A DNA stretch of 64,000 bases from Paraburkholderia phytofirmans PsJN (GTDB taxonomy: Bacteria > Pseudomonadota > Gammaproteobacteria > Burkholderiales > Burkholderiaceae): assembly GCF_000020125.1 (NCBI RefSeq), contig NC_010676.1, positions 496,001 to 560,000 on the forward strand, read 5' to 3'. Shown here in pieces: positions 38,589-46,835 of this stretch. Made by a program: the position numbers and the translations under genes. Positions within the stretch are counted from its first letter, which is position 1. Every line of letters starts with the position of its first letter. The notes beneath the pieces were generated by a model. The model was not told the origin of the DNA, made no database searches, and saw only the letters and a list, made by a program, of their open reading frames with translations.

Positions 38589-38929
38589 GGGATGTGTCCT
38601 TTGCGTTAGCGTGTAATGCCCGAAGGTTTGGACTGGAGAGTCGTGCGGTCCGGTCATGCCCTTTCGCATTACGAATGGATTCCAATGGCACACAGCATAG
38701 CTGAGCCGCCCGACAGTGCAAACGATAAAAGCGGAAAGATTGTCGCAAGTCTATTTATTCCGCGGCGCGCGCGTGCCGGACCCGGCACGAAACCGGGTAG
38801 TGAGCGGTTTTTTAAAGTCCCGGCGCGTTCGGTCGTCTACTATCTACTCACGCGCCGACGCGGCATCCACCCCGCCGCGCAGTCCGGAATCCCCCCGTCG
38901 TCATTCGTCGCGCTTCAGGAGCGCCAGCC
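38589..38929. other. Gap between the small membrane protein and DUF6765 genes
   Basis: About 340 bp between divergent genes; it must carry both promoters. Overlapping frames here are not convincing. No repeat or RNA gene is seen. Confidence 0.4.
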
Positions 38930-40003
38930 ATGAATATCGACTTTCATTACGGTGTCGTCTATATTGCCGCGCGCGTGGCCGGGATGACGGCCGACAACGC
39001 GATCACCGTGGCGCACGCCTGCCAATATGTGGACGATGCGACGACCGCGGGCATATTGCGCTTCAAGGGCGGCGAGACGTTCGAACGCTTCGCCACCGCG
39101 CACAAGCTGTTCGATTACGCTACTACCGAGGACGACAAGAACCGGCTCGTGTGGACGCCCTTTCATTTTCTGCCGGCGGCCGAGGGCTCGACGTTGCACG
39201 AAAAGGCCGTGTGCCGGCCCGATAGCGCGGTCGCGCGCGAAGTGGTGCGGCGCGCGATCCTGCGCCGGGACACCGAAACGGGATTGCATCGGCTGGGCGT
39301 GACGCTTCACACGTATGTCGATACATGGGCGCATCAAGGCTTCGCCGGGATCGAAAGTCCGTGGAATCGGGTTCATCTGCTGGAAGCTCAGGACTGCACC
39401 CGCAAAGGCTGGTTCGCCAAACTCAGACTCGCCAGCGAGCACCTGATCGAACACATCGAGGAGGACGTGCTGACCGTCGCGCTGCCCGTCGGTCACGGTG
39501 CTGCCTTGCACTATCCTGACCAGCCGTGGGCAAAATGGCATTACATCGACGGTAGAAACGAGTTCGTCCAGCGACACAATCTGCCGGAATTCGTGCAAGC
39601 GGCCGAGATGGCGTGCCGCGCGGTGCGCGCCTATCTGGCGGGGCGGCAAGACTTCGAGAATCTGCCCGGCATGCCGGACGATGTGACGGACGTGCTCACG
39701 GACCTGCTCAATACGAACCGGCTGGAGGACGACAACGATCGCTTGCGGCACATTTGCCGCGTCGTAAAGGCCGGCGGTATTCCGGGTTTGAAAGAGTCGA
39801 TTCCGGACTATGTGCCAAAAGGTCCCGGCTCCTGGAAGTATCTGGCCACCGGTTTGAAGTTCGACGACGATACCGGCGACAAGCCCGAATGGACGAACGC
39901 TTTCGAGAAAAGCGATTACCGTCTGTTTCACGACGCGGTCAAACAGCACCGCTTCGTGACCACGCAGGAGATTCTGCCAACGCACGGATTGCGAATCGCC
40001 TGA
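38930..40003 (+). CDS. DUF6765-type protein of unknown function
   Basis: A 357-residue protein that begins MNIDFHYGVVYIAARVAGMT and has no signal peptide or membrane helix. Several His/Asp pairs are spread through the first 160 residues (DFHYG, VAHACQYVDDAT, LGVTLHTYVDTWAHQGFAG), a pattern reminiscent of a helical metal-dependent hydrolase such as the zinc-dependent phospholipase C/nuclease type, in which His and Asp ligands come from separate helices; that comparison is mine. AGGAG lies 9 bp before the ATG. I recall this family as DUF6765, but cannot check it. Confidence 0.68.
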   Translation: MNIDFHYGVVYIAARVAGMTADNAITVAHACQYVDDATTAGILRFKGGETFERFATAHKLFDYATTEDDKNRLVWTPFHFLPAAEGSTLHEKAVCRPDSAVAREVVRRAILRRDTETGLHRLGVTLHTYVDTWAHQGFAGIESPWNRVHLLEAQDCTRKGWFAKLRLASEHLIEHIEEDVLTVALPVGHGAALHYPDQPWAKWHYIDGRNEFVQRHNLPEFVQAAEMACRAVRAYLAGRQDFENLPGMPDDVTDVLTDLLNTNRLEDDNDRLRHICRVVKAGGIPGLKESIPDYVPKGPGSWKYLATGLKFDDDTGDKPEWTNAFEKSDYRLFHDAVKQHRFVTTQEILPTHGLRIA

Positions 40004-40030
40004 CCGGGGCGCGGGCGCCCCGAACCTGGT

Positions 40031-40270
40031 TTATTCCACTCTGGCTTGCTGGCGTTGCGCGGCCTGTTGTTCTTCTGCATGCTTTTTGGCCATATGCCGC
40101 CCGACCAGGCAGCCGCCGACCGCGCCGACCACCGCGTGATGTCCGGCATAGTGTCCCGCCACTCCACCTACTACTGCCCCCTTCATGCAGCCGGCCGCGT
40201 TTGCCGTGCCGACCGCTGCAGAAGTGAGCGCCACCGCCGCGAGGGCGGCTCTCATGTAACCAGCTTTCAT
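40031..40270 (-). CDS. Small exported glycine-zipper-like protein
   Basis: A 79-residue protein. A signal peptide (MRAALAAVALTSAAVGTANA) is followed by a Gly-zipper segment (GAVVGGVAGHYAGHHAVVGA and on to VGGCLVGRH) and a polar Gln/Ala/Glu tail. Gly-zipper proteins insert into membranes or assemble in the periplasm. Two Cys remain in the mature part. The first Cys follows the signal directly (NAAGC), close to but not clearly a lipobox. It is convergent with the DUF6765 gene, with a short GC hairpin (40005-40022) between them. Confidence 0.65.
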   Translation of the reverse strand: MKAGYMRAALAAVALTSAAVGTANAAGCMKGAVVGGVAGHYAGHHAVVGAVGGCLVGRHMAKKHAEEQQAAQRQQARVE

Positions 40271-40326
40271 CTGAAAGTACCGTTCAATTGACGAGGGGTT
40301 CTAACATGGCGCTATACGGCGTCATT

Positions 40327-40617
40327 TCAATAGCCATTCCAGTGCCGTTCCCGCCATTCATGTTCGCGCCAGTGCTCGCGGCGCCATTCGCGTTCTCGCC
40401 ATTCACGGCGTTCGCGCCATTCGCGCGCGCGCCAGTCGTCGTAGCCGCCGTAAACAACCGGCACCGGCGCCGGACCCCGCTCGACATAAACAGGCGGCGG
40501 TGCCACCACGCCGACTGGAATGCCGACTCCGACAGCCACATCCACGTGTGCCGAGGCCGCCGACGATGCTGCCAGCACTGCCAGACCGAATACCGCGCCG
40601 ATGATCTTCTTGTTCAT
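40327..40617 (-). CDS. Small secreted Trp/Arg/Glu-rich protein
   Basis: A 96-residue protein. The signal peptide (MNKKIIGAVFGLAVLAASSA, cleaved near ASA/H) leads to a Val/Pro/Gly-rich segment and then a charged tail from about residue 60 built from WRER-like units (EWRERREWREREWRREHWRE). The tail has seven or eight Trp spaced three to five residues apart, so it would put Trp on recurring faces of a helix. AAGGAG precedes the ATG. I know of Val/Pro then Trp/Arg-rich exported proteins in this group, but no function. The antisense frame is also open but lacks a start signal. Confidence 0.7.
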   Translation of the reverse strand: MNKKIIGAVFGLAVLAASSAASAHVDVAVGVGIPVGVVAPPPVYVERGPAPVPVVYGGYDDWRAREWRERREWREREWRREHWREHEWRERHWNGY

Positions 40618-41220
40618 TTGCCTTCTCCTTGCTATCGAAGTGCGATGCTTCCGATTGCCTCAGCTTTCACCCTTGCGGGTTTTCCAGAGCTTTGCATCGA
40701 GTTGCGGTTCGGAGTGTAGAAGGGCGGTCCGGACACAGGTGAAACAGCGTTGCGAGATTGGTAACGCGGGGTTACGAAGGTGCCGGCTAGCGCATTGCAT
40801 CTCGGGCAAGCCAGGATTTCGGAATCGAAAAAGTGTTTTTTGTAAGAGCCGGTAGACGCGCAAACGTACTCAGGCAATAAAAAATGTACTGCCGGCCTTT
40901 GAATCTTCTAATGCTTGCCTATAGTAGAAGCGGCTTATGCCTCAATGCACGGCGGCTCACTTCAGTGCGACGGAATGCCGTCGCAGCCGCCGGCCGGGAA
41001 TTGCAAAGCCGGCCCAGGAATTGGAAAGACAGTAAAAAGAAAGGGAGAGTGGCAAAGAAAAAAGCCGGAAAAGTGGGGCGACGAAGTAAAGAATCCAAAA
41101 AGTTCGTACTCCACCGGATGCGTGATCGACTCAGAGTCGTGTTTTTATAGCCACGCCGATCTGCCTTTCTCGCGTCATTCGTGGCATAGTTCGATCGATT
41201 ACCACATAAGGAGCAATCAA
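40618..41220. other. Gap upstream of the H-NS-like gene
   Basis: About 600 bp, less GC-rich than the genes. An 88-codon frame at 40884-41150 (Lys/Arg-rich) and a 5' extension of the H-NS-like frame from 40915 are open here, but neither has a ribosome site and the two contradict each other. I regard the region as regulatory for the flanking divergent genes. Confidence 0.4.
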
Positions 41221-42072
41221 ATGCCCACGTTAGAGCAAATCCAAGCAAAGCTTAAAAAGCTTCAGGCGCAAGCTGACGTTCTTCTGGCCAGGAAAGCGCA
41301 AGTCGCGGTCGACCAGATTCGTGACCTGATGCTCAAGCATGGCCTGACTACCGCGGATATCGAAGCCAAGGCAAAAGCCCGGCGCGCCGCGAGAGGCTTG
41401 AATGGCGGCGGCAAGGCGAAAGCCGTGAGCTCCGGTAAGGCAGTGGCAAAGTACCGCGACCATAAAACCGGCGCGACCTGGACAGGCCACGGCCGCGCAC
41501 CGGGTTGGATTGCCAGTGTGAAAGACCGCACCCAGTTCCTGATCGAAGGCGCGAGCGAATTGAAATCGGCGGCAAAGGCTGCTGTCACCCATGCGAAAGG
41601 CAGCAAAGGTCAGCCGAAAGGCGCGCAACCGCCCAAGTACATCAATCCGAAAACTGGCGCGACCTGGAGCGGCCGCGGCCCGGCCCCGGCATGGCTTGCC
41701 AGCGTCAAGGACCGTAGCAAATTCCTGATCGATAGCGCCTCGGCAGCCGTGGCGGATGCGGGTCACCAAGCCGCGAAGAAGGCCGGCAAAGTGAAATCGG
41801 CGGCAACTGGCGGTGTAGTGAGCAAGAAAGCCGCGGCTCGAAAAGTCGTGGCAAAGAAAGCAGGCGCGGCGAAGAAAACAGTTGCAAAGAAAGCCACCGC
41901 GGCAACCAGACAAGTAGCGGCAAAGAAAGGCGCCGTAAAGCCGGCGGCGAAGAAGAGCGCCGTGGCCAAAGCAGCGAGGAAAGCACCGGCTCGTAAAGCC
42001 GCTGCCAAAAAAGCTGCTGCGACGAGTGCCCCGGCCACGCCGGCAGCCGCACCGGCGTCAGCCGGCGCATGA
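41221..42072 (+). CDS. H-NS-like nucleoid protein with two DNA-binding motifs and histone-H1-like tail
   Basis: A 283-residue protein. Residues 1-60 form the short coiled oligomerisation region of the Burkholderia H-NS type (LEQIQAKLKKLQAQADVLLA, then DLMLKHGLTTADIEAKAKAR). Two C-terminal-type H-NS DNA-binding motifs follow: KYRDHKTGATWTGHGRAPGW (about 77-96) and KYINPKTGATWSGRGPAPAW (about 139-158). From residue 175 to the end is a Lys/Ala/Pro tail with repeated KKA units. The start is the ATG at 41221 with AAGGAG 7 bp upstream. H-NS proteins silence AT-rich DNA. One DNA-binding motif is usual; the duplication plus tail should raise affinity or bridge DNA, which is inference. Confidence 0.92.
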   Translation: MPTLEQIQAKLKKLQAQADVLLARKAQVAVDQIRDLMLKHGLTTADIEAKAKARRAARGLNGGGKAKAVSSGKAVAKYRDHKTGATWTGHGRAPGWIASVKDRTQFLIEGASELKSAAKAAVTHAKGSKGQPKGAQPPKYINPKTGATWSGRGPAPAWLASVKDRSKFLIDSASAAVADAGHQAAKKAGKVKSAATGGVVSKKAAARKVVAKKAGAAKKTVAKKATAATRQVAAKKGAVKPAAKKSAVAKAARKAPARKAAAKKAAATSAPATPAAAPASAGA

Positions 42073-42094
42073 GCGCAACCGAGTCGTGAAGTAG

Positions 42095-42580
42095 ATGACC
42101 CGAACGCGTGAAAAAACCCAGCAGGAAGATCAGGTCGTCCTGCTGGACTCCGTTCCTCATCCGGCAGAAGACGCCGCCGAACCCTTTATCGTCGCGAGTG
42201 ACCGCCGGGTGATTCTCTGTTATCCGATTGCGGAGTCCGACTTTGAAAGCTTCGGACCATTCGATCCCGACGACGATCCATTTTGCGCGGTGCTATTTCC
42301 GGACACGGTATTTCATCGTCTGGGTCCGCCCGGTGACGGCGATCTGGAGATTCACCCGCTCGCCTCGCAGGGTCTCACCGGCTATTCGGTTCATGAATTC
42401 AGGAATTCGTCTCTAGCCAGCGAGCTTGCGGCGGTGGCATCGACGGGACCCACGCTGCGCCATTTCGTCATCACGTTTCAGGCATCCACTTTCGAATGCG
42501 TGGCGTCGGACTATACGGTGGTCGGTGTCTACGGCGCGGGTGAAATTGCCAGCCGGGAAGCGTTCTCGCTGGTCAGGTAG
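42095..42580 (+). CDS. Hypothetical acidic protein downstream of the H-NS-like gene
   Basis: A 161-residue, acidic, soluble protein with no signal peptide, membrane helix or motif that I recognise. Landmarks are EPFIVASDRRVILCYPIAES, DPDDDPFCAVLFPDTVFHRL and FVITFQASTFECVASDYTVV; the Asp-rich loop could bind a cation. It starts 22 bp after the H-NS-like gene on the same strand and may be co-transcribed with it. Codon use looks like that of its neighbours. Confidence 0.65.
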   Translation: MTRTREKTQQEDQVVLLDSVPHPAEDAAEPFIVASDRRVILCYPIAESDFESFGPFDPDDDPFCAVLFPDTVFHRLGPPGDGDLEIHPLASQGLTGYSVHEFRNSSLASELAAVASTGPTLRHFVITFQASTFECVASDYTVVGVYGAGEIASREAFSLVR

Positions 42581-42726
42581 TGCGATTGAGTAGCAAGGTG
42601 CGGGCCTGCAATGGGCACGCGCCGTGCGTCCTGCGTTAGTCGTAAAAGCCGGGCCGAGGTCCGGAATGTTCGTCAACCGCAGGACGTGCATACGACGCGT
42701 CCCGCCGATTTGCATCGAGGCTACGC

Positions 42727-43989
42727 ATGCTGACGATTCCGATTACCGCTTTCGTCACGCTCGTCATCATTCTGGTCATTGCCAATTTATCGAGCGGCGA
42801 GAAGAAGATCGAGCATAAGATCGATCGCCTTTACGCGAGCGACGATCCGCAATTCCTGCGCTCAATGGGCCTGCTGCTCGGGCCGCCGGTTATTTCGGGC
42901 AATCGCTTCGAGATGCTGCTGAACGGCGACCACATTTTTCCATCGATGCTGGAAGGCATCCGTTCCGCACGTCGAACGATCACGTTTGAAACTTTTATCT
43001 ATTGGTCCGGCGAGATTGGCGAGCAGATTGCACAGGCGCTCGCGGATAAAGCGCGCGAGGGCATCGCGGTGCATGTGCTGCTCGATTGGGTCGGTTCGTC
43101 GAAAATGGATAAGCGCTATTTGGATCTGCTTCGCGATGCCGGCGCGGAAGTGATTCAGTATCACAAGCCCCATTGGACTGGTCTGGGTCGCATGAACGAT
43201 CGCACGCACCGCAAGCTGCTGGTGATCGACGGGCATGTCGGCTTTACGGGCGGTGTGGGTATCGCGCCGGAGTGGACCGGCCACGCGCAGAATGAAAAGC
43301 ATTGGCGCGATACGCATTTCCGCGTGGAGGGCCCGGTGGTCGGCCATATGCAGGCCGTATTCATGGACAACTGGGTCAAGGCAACGGGCAATGTGCTGCA
43401 CGGCCCCAACTATTTTCCCGATGTCGAGCCAATGGGCGAGGGCCTCGCGCATATGTTCAGCAGTTCGCCCTCGGGCGGCAGCGACGACATGCAGTTAATG
43501 TATCTGATGGCGATTACGGCGGCTACGCATTCCATTCATCTGGCGAGTGCCTATTTCGTTCCCGACAAGCTGACCATCAACGCGATCGTCGAGGCGGCGA
43601 AACGGGGCGTGAAAGTGCAGATCATCATGCCCGGAAAACGGATCGACACGCATACTGTGCGGGAGGCATCGCGTGCGTGCTGGGGCGATCTGCTCAGAGC
43701 CGGCGTGGAAATGTACGAGTATCAGCCGACCATGTTTCACTGCAAATTGCTGGTGGTGGACGAATACCTGGTCTCAGTCGGCTCGACCAATTTCGATAGC
43801 CGTTCGTTCAAACTCAACGACGAAGCGAATCTGAACATCTACGACCGCGACTTCGCCAAGCAGCAAACTGCTGTTTTCGCCGACGATATAAAGAAGTCGC
43901 AACAGATCACGCTCGAAGCATGGATGCATCGGCCGTTGATGGAAAAACTAATCGAAAAGTTTGTCTCGCTGCTGGATACGCAGCTCTAA
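42727..43989 (+). CDS. Cardiolipin synthase-like phospholipase D family protein
   Basis: A 420-residue membrane-bound enzyme. One N-terminal helix (MLTIPITAFVTLVIILVIAN) anchors it to the inner membrane. Two HKD catalytic motifs are intact: THRKLLVIDGHVGFTGG in the first half and FHCKLLVVDEYLVSVGS in the second, each followed by the expected Asn/Gly segment (GVGIAPEW; TNFDSRSFKLNDEANL). This gives the bilobal phospholipase D fold of ClsA/ClsB-type cardiolipin synthases, which join two phosphatidylglycerols or transfer phosphatidyl groups. The single helix and length are closer to ClsB/C. It ends 12 bp from a convergent gene. Confidence 0.9.
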   Translation: MLTIPITAFVTLVIILVIANLSSGEKKIEHKIDRLYASDDPQFLRSMGLLLGPPVISGNRFEMLLNGDHIFPSMLEGIRSARRTITFETFIYWSGEIGEQIAQALADKAREGIAVHVLLDWVGSSKMDKRYLDLLRDAGAEVIQYHKPHWTGLGRMNDRTHRKLLVIDGHVGFTGGVGIAPEWTGHAQNEKHWRDTHFRVEGPVVGHMQAVFMDNWVKATGNVLHGPNYFPDVEPMGEGLAHMFSSSPSGGSDDMQLMYLMAITAATHSIHLASAYFVPDKLTINAIVEAAKRGVKVQIIMPGKRIDTHTVREASRACWGDLLRAGVEMYEYQPTMFHCKLLVVDEYLVSVGSTNFDSRSFKLNDEANLNIYDRDFAKQQTAVFADDIKKSQQITLEAWMHRPLMEKLIEKFVSLLDTQL

Positions 43990-44001
43990 CGAATCTTCTG
44001 G

Positions 44002-44955
44002 TTATCGATGCGCGCCACAGAGATAGGCTTCGATAGATGAGAGGGAAGAGGGCGCGCTGCTCTCCACTTCCATAGCGGGAAGCGTTGTGCCGAGAAGCGC
44101 TTTTGCACGTTGATACGCATGAGCGAATCCGCGCAATTCCTGTGTCACCGCACGATCTTCGAGGCGGCGTCGCAAAAGCGCTTGCTCGATATTGCGGCCG
44201 ATCAGCGCGATTTGACTGTCGATATAGTCGAGACATAACTGTCTGCAACGCGCGGAAGTACTCGCCACGGCCAATAGCACCGGCACGATCGAGATCGTCA
44301 GAAAACCGCCCGGCGGAATGCGCGCCAGCGCGGCGGGCGAGGCAAACAGGTCTTTGCGCAGCGAGTCGAATACGGCACGGCCCCACACCTCACGTTCTCT
44401 TTCGAGCGCGCTGCGGCGACGCGCCAAAGCGTCCCTTGCATTCGCGTCTTTTATCTCGCCTTCCGCGGTCAGTAGTGGAGCATCCGCGCGTTCACCTTCC
44501 TGAATGCAATCGGCGCCGATGTACGAGGCGCTCTGATTCCGGCCGGCGAGAACCAGATGTTGCAATGCATCGGGCACGAACGGATCGAGCGGCACCACTT
44601 CGCACGTGACCGGCTTGCCGTTCAGATGAATGGCGCAGCGTCCGTCGTCAGCGAGTGCCGGGCAGCGTGCCAGCGAAGGGTAATCGTAGCCCTGCGTCAT
44701 GATGCTGAAGGTGTCGCCGGTTCGATAGAGCAACGTGTTCGCAATTGAATCGAAAGCGGCGATATCGGCTTCGTCGAGCACGGCTTCATGGCGGCCGACG
44801 CGCAACCGCTCACCCACGCGCCTGCGCGGCACGCGGCCGATTGCGAGGCAGCCAATGAACCGGTCGCGATGCCGGAACAACTCGGGTAGTGCCATAGCCG
44901 GCGGACTATTGCAGCATTTGCCGCACGCCGTGCACGCGAACGAGAAAGCGTTCAC
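44002..44955 (-). CDS. YkgJ-family Cys-cluster protein
   Basis: A 317-residue cytoplasmic protein. A Cys cluster typical of the YkgJ/Zn-Fe-chelating family opens it (FSFACTACGKCCNSPPAMAL), and further Cys follow in RCPALADDGRCAIHLNGKPV and TCEVVPLDP. The rest is helical and lacks a known domain. The start is GTG at 44955, overlapping the stop of the upstream gene as GTGA; the longer frame to 45045 would run deep into that gene. It is the last gene of the sulfatase operon, so a role in metal or redox cofactor supply for the sulfatase or its modifying enzyme is conceivable but unproven. Confidence 0.8.
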   Translation of the reverse strand: MNAFSFACTACGKCCNSPPAMALPELFRHRDRFIGCLAIGRVPRRRVGERLRVGRHEAVLDEADIAAFDSIANTLLYRTGDTFSIMTQGYDYPSLARCPALADDGRCAIHLNGKPVTCEVVPLDPFVPDALQHLVLAGRNQSASYIGADCIQEGERADAPLLTAEGEIKDANARDALARRRSALEREREVWGRAVFDSLRKDLFASPAALARIPPGGFLTISIVPVLLAVASTSARCRQLCLDYIDSQIALIGRNIEQALLRRRLEDRAVTQELRGFAHAYQRAKALLGTTLPAMEVESSAPSSLSSIEAYLCGAHR

Positions 44956-45746
44956 CACGGCCGGCGCACCGAGTCCTGATAGCGCGTCAGAATGAAATGC
45001 GCGACGTCGTCCGAATGATAAGCGGCCACCAGTTGCGCAACCCAAGGCTGAGTGCGCTCGGCATCCCGCACCGTCAACACGTTGGCGTAGGGCGAGCGCG
45101 CATCTTCGAGGCCGAGGCTGTCGCGCGCCGGGTAAAGACCTGCACGCGCCGCGTCGTCGCTATCGATCACGGCGAAGGCCACGCTGTTCAATGTGTCGAA
45201 CAAACGTGCGCGCGGCACCTGGCGGATCTGCAGATTCAGCCGGTTGCTCGTGATGTCGGCGAGCGTCGCATGCAGGCCCGCCGTGTCCCTGAACGTCAGC
45301 AGCGTGAAGTTCTGCAGCAGGATCAAGGCGCGCGCAGTTCCTTCCCGGTCGTTGGGGATCGCGATCGTCGCGCCGCGTTGCAACTGGCCGAGGTTGGTCA
45401 GTTTGCGCGAGTACAAGGCGATCGGAAACGTCACGGTGGTGGCGACGCTCGTCAACGGAAAGCCGTGTTGTTTGCACTGCGCTTCGAAGCGTGGCTCGTC
45501 TTCGAAGCTCGCCGCATCGATCTGTTTCGCGGCCAGCGCGGCGTCGATACGCTCGGGCTGATCGAATACGACCACGTCGAGCGTGAGTCCGCGGCTGGCC
45601 GCGACGCGGCGCACTTCGTCCATGATCTCGGCATGCGCGCCCGCGCTCACCCCCACCTTGATGACTTGCGGCGCGGCGGCTTGCACGTGCTGAACCATCG
45701 AAGCGGCAACCAGCAGCACAGCCGTCGCGAATCGCCGAGCCTTCAT
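44952..45746 (-). CDS. NlpA/MetQ-type periplasmic binding protein
   Basis: A 264-residue exported binding protein. The signal peptide (MKARRFATAVLLVAASMVQH, cleavage near VQA/AAP) has no lipobox, unlike most MetQ proteins. The mature part matches the NlpA family: VIKVGVSAGAHAEIMDEVRR, then FDQPERIDAALAAKQIDAAS, ATIAIPNDREGTARALILLQ and YANVLTVRDAERTQPWVAQL. MetQ binds methionine, but relatives in this family bind other sulfur compounds or unknown ligands. The ATG at 45746 overlaps the stop of the upstream FGE gene (ATGA). No MetN or MetI gene is present, so it may act with a transporter elsewhere or not in transport. Confidence 0.85.
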   Translation of the reverse strand: MKARRFATAVLLVAASMVQHVQAAAPQVIKVGVSAGAHAEIMDEVRRVAASRGLTLDVVVFDQPERIDAALAAKQIDAASFEDEPRFEAQCKQHGFPLTSVATTVTFPIALYSRKLTNLGQLQRGATIAIPNDREGTARALILLQNFTLLTFRDTAGLHATLADITSNRLNLQIRQVPRARLFDTLNSVAFAVIDSDDAARAGLYPARDSLGLEDARSPYANVLTVRDAERTQPWVAQLVAAYHSDDVAHFILTRYQDSVRRPW

Positions 45747-46828
45747 GACGCGTCCCTCAACACCGTGCGAAAACCGATATGCGACGCCGGCAAATCCGCT
45801 TCCTGCTGTTCGCGCGACGCCGCGCGATAGCGCACGCAATAGTCGCGCGAGCATAGAAACGAACCGCCTTTGATGACCATCGGCGTGTCGTGTTTGCGGC
45901 TGAGCGGCGCGACCTCCGCGGTGTCGCCATTGGTGTGCGACTGGTGCGGACCCGTGTAGACGTCCTTGGTCCATTCCCATGCATTGCCGATCATGTCGTA
46001 GAGCTTGAAGTCGTTGGCGGCATAGCAGCCGACGGGCGCGAGACCGATGTGACCGTCCTCATTCGTGTTGAGCACGGGAAACACGCCTTGCCAGTAATTC
46101 GCGCTCGGCTTGCCGTGTCCATCGCGTGGCGCGGTGTCGAGGTCCGCGCCTTCGCGGCCTGCTTTGCCCGCGTATTCCCACTCGGCCTCGGTGGGCAGAT
46201 CGCGGCCGAGCCAGCGCGCGTAGGCGAGCGCGTCGGCTTGCGTGACCATCGTCACGGGCTGGTTCAGGCGGCCTTCAAGTGTGCTGCCGGGGCCGGTCGG
46301 ATGATTCCACGCGGCGCCTTTTACCCATGTCCACCACGCAAGATCACGTGCGTTCATCTCGTCGCGCGTCGGCGTGTGAAACACCACGGCGCCACCCTGG
46401 CGCTCCGAATCGCTGACATAGCCCGTCGCTTTCACGAACGCCGCGAACTGCGCATTCGTCACATCGGTCTGATCGATCCAGAAACCGGCGACGCGCGTCT
46501 TGCCGTCTCCGGCCGGACGCTCGTCTTCGTAGCCGAGCTTGCTGCCGAATACGAAGTCGCCGCCATGCAGGTGCACCATGCCGGCCTTCGGATCGTCGCG
46601 CCAGCGCGCGGGCAGACCGGCATAGCGCGCGCATTGCTGTTCGGAACCGAGCGCCGCCAACGGGCGCGACGTGTTGAGTTCATCGAACGCGCGTTGTTTG
46701 GCACCGCCGCTAAAGACCGCCGAAGCGGCCGTCGCCGCGGTAAAAGCGGTGGCGAACGCGACCGTGGCGATCGCCGCATACACGCCGTAGAGCGCCGTGT
46801 TGCTCTTCAACTTGGATCTGACGGTCAT
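45743..46828 (-). CDS. Formylglycine-generating enzyme family protein, membrane-anchored
   Basis: A 361-residue protein. An N-terminal hydrophobic stretch (VYAAIATVAFATAFTAATAA, about residues 15-40) is a signal anchor or uncleaved signal. The catalytic FGE-sulfatase fold follows: MVHLHGGDFVFGSKLGYEDE, WIDQTDVTNAQFAAFVKATG, LPTEAEWEYAGKAG and NAWEWTKDVY. The active-site pair is Cys326 and Cys331 in GGSFLCSRDYCVRYR, the copper-binding, O2-using form. It should convert the sulfatase Cys to formylglycine. It lies 7 bp after the sulfatase gene and overlaps the binding-protein gene by 4 bp. Bacterial enzymes of this type are usually cytoplasmic; the N-terminal segment suggests this one faces the periplasm. 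Confidence 0.92.
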   Translation of the reverse strand: MTVRSKLKSNTALYGVYAAIATVAFATAFTAATAASAVFSGGAKQRAFDELNTSRPLAALGSEQQCARYAGLPARWRDDPKAGMVHLHGGDFVFGSKLGYEDERPAGDGKTRVAGFWIDQTDVTNAQFAAFVKATGYVSDSERQGGAVVFHTPTRDEMNARDLAWWTWVKGAAWNHPTGPGSTLEGRLNQPVTMVTQADALAYARWLGRDLPTEAEWEYAGKAGREGADLDTAPRDGHGKPSANYWQGVFPVLNTNEDGHIGLAPVGCYAANDFKLYDMIGNAWEWTKDVYTGPHQSHTNGDTAEVAPLSRKHDTPMVIKGGSFLCSRDYCVRYRAASREQQEADLPASHIGFRTVLRDAS

Positions 46829-46835
46829 TGCGTGC

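Noticed and set aside
40884..41150. 88-codon Lys/Arg-rich frame upstream of the H-NS-like gene
   Set aside because: No Shine-Dalgarno site, conflicting open frames over the same bases, and no recognisable fold.
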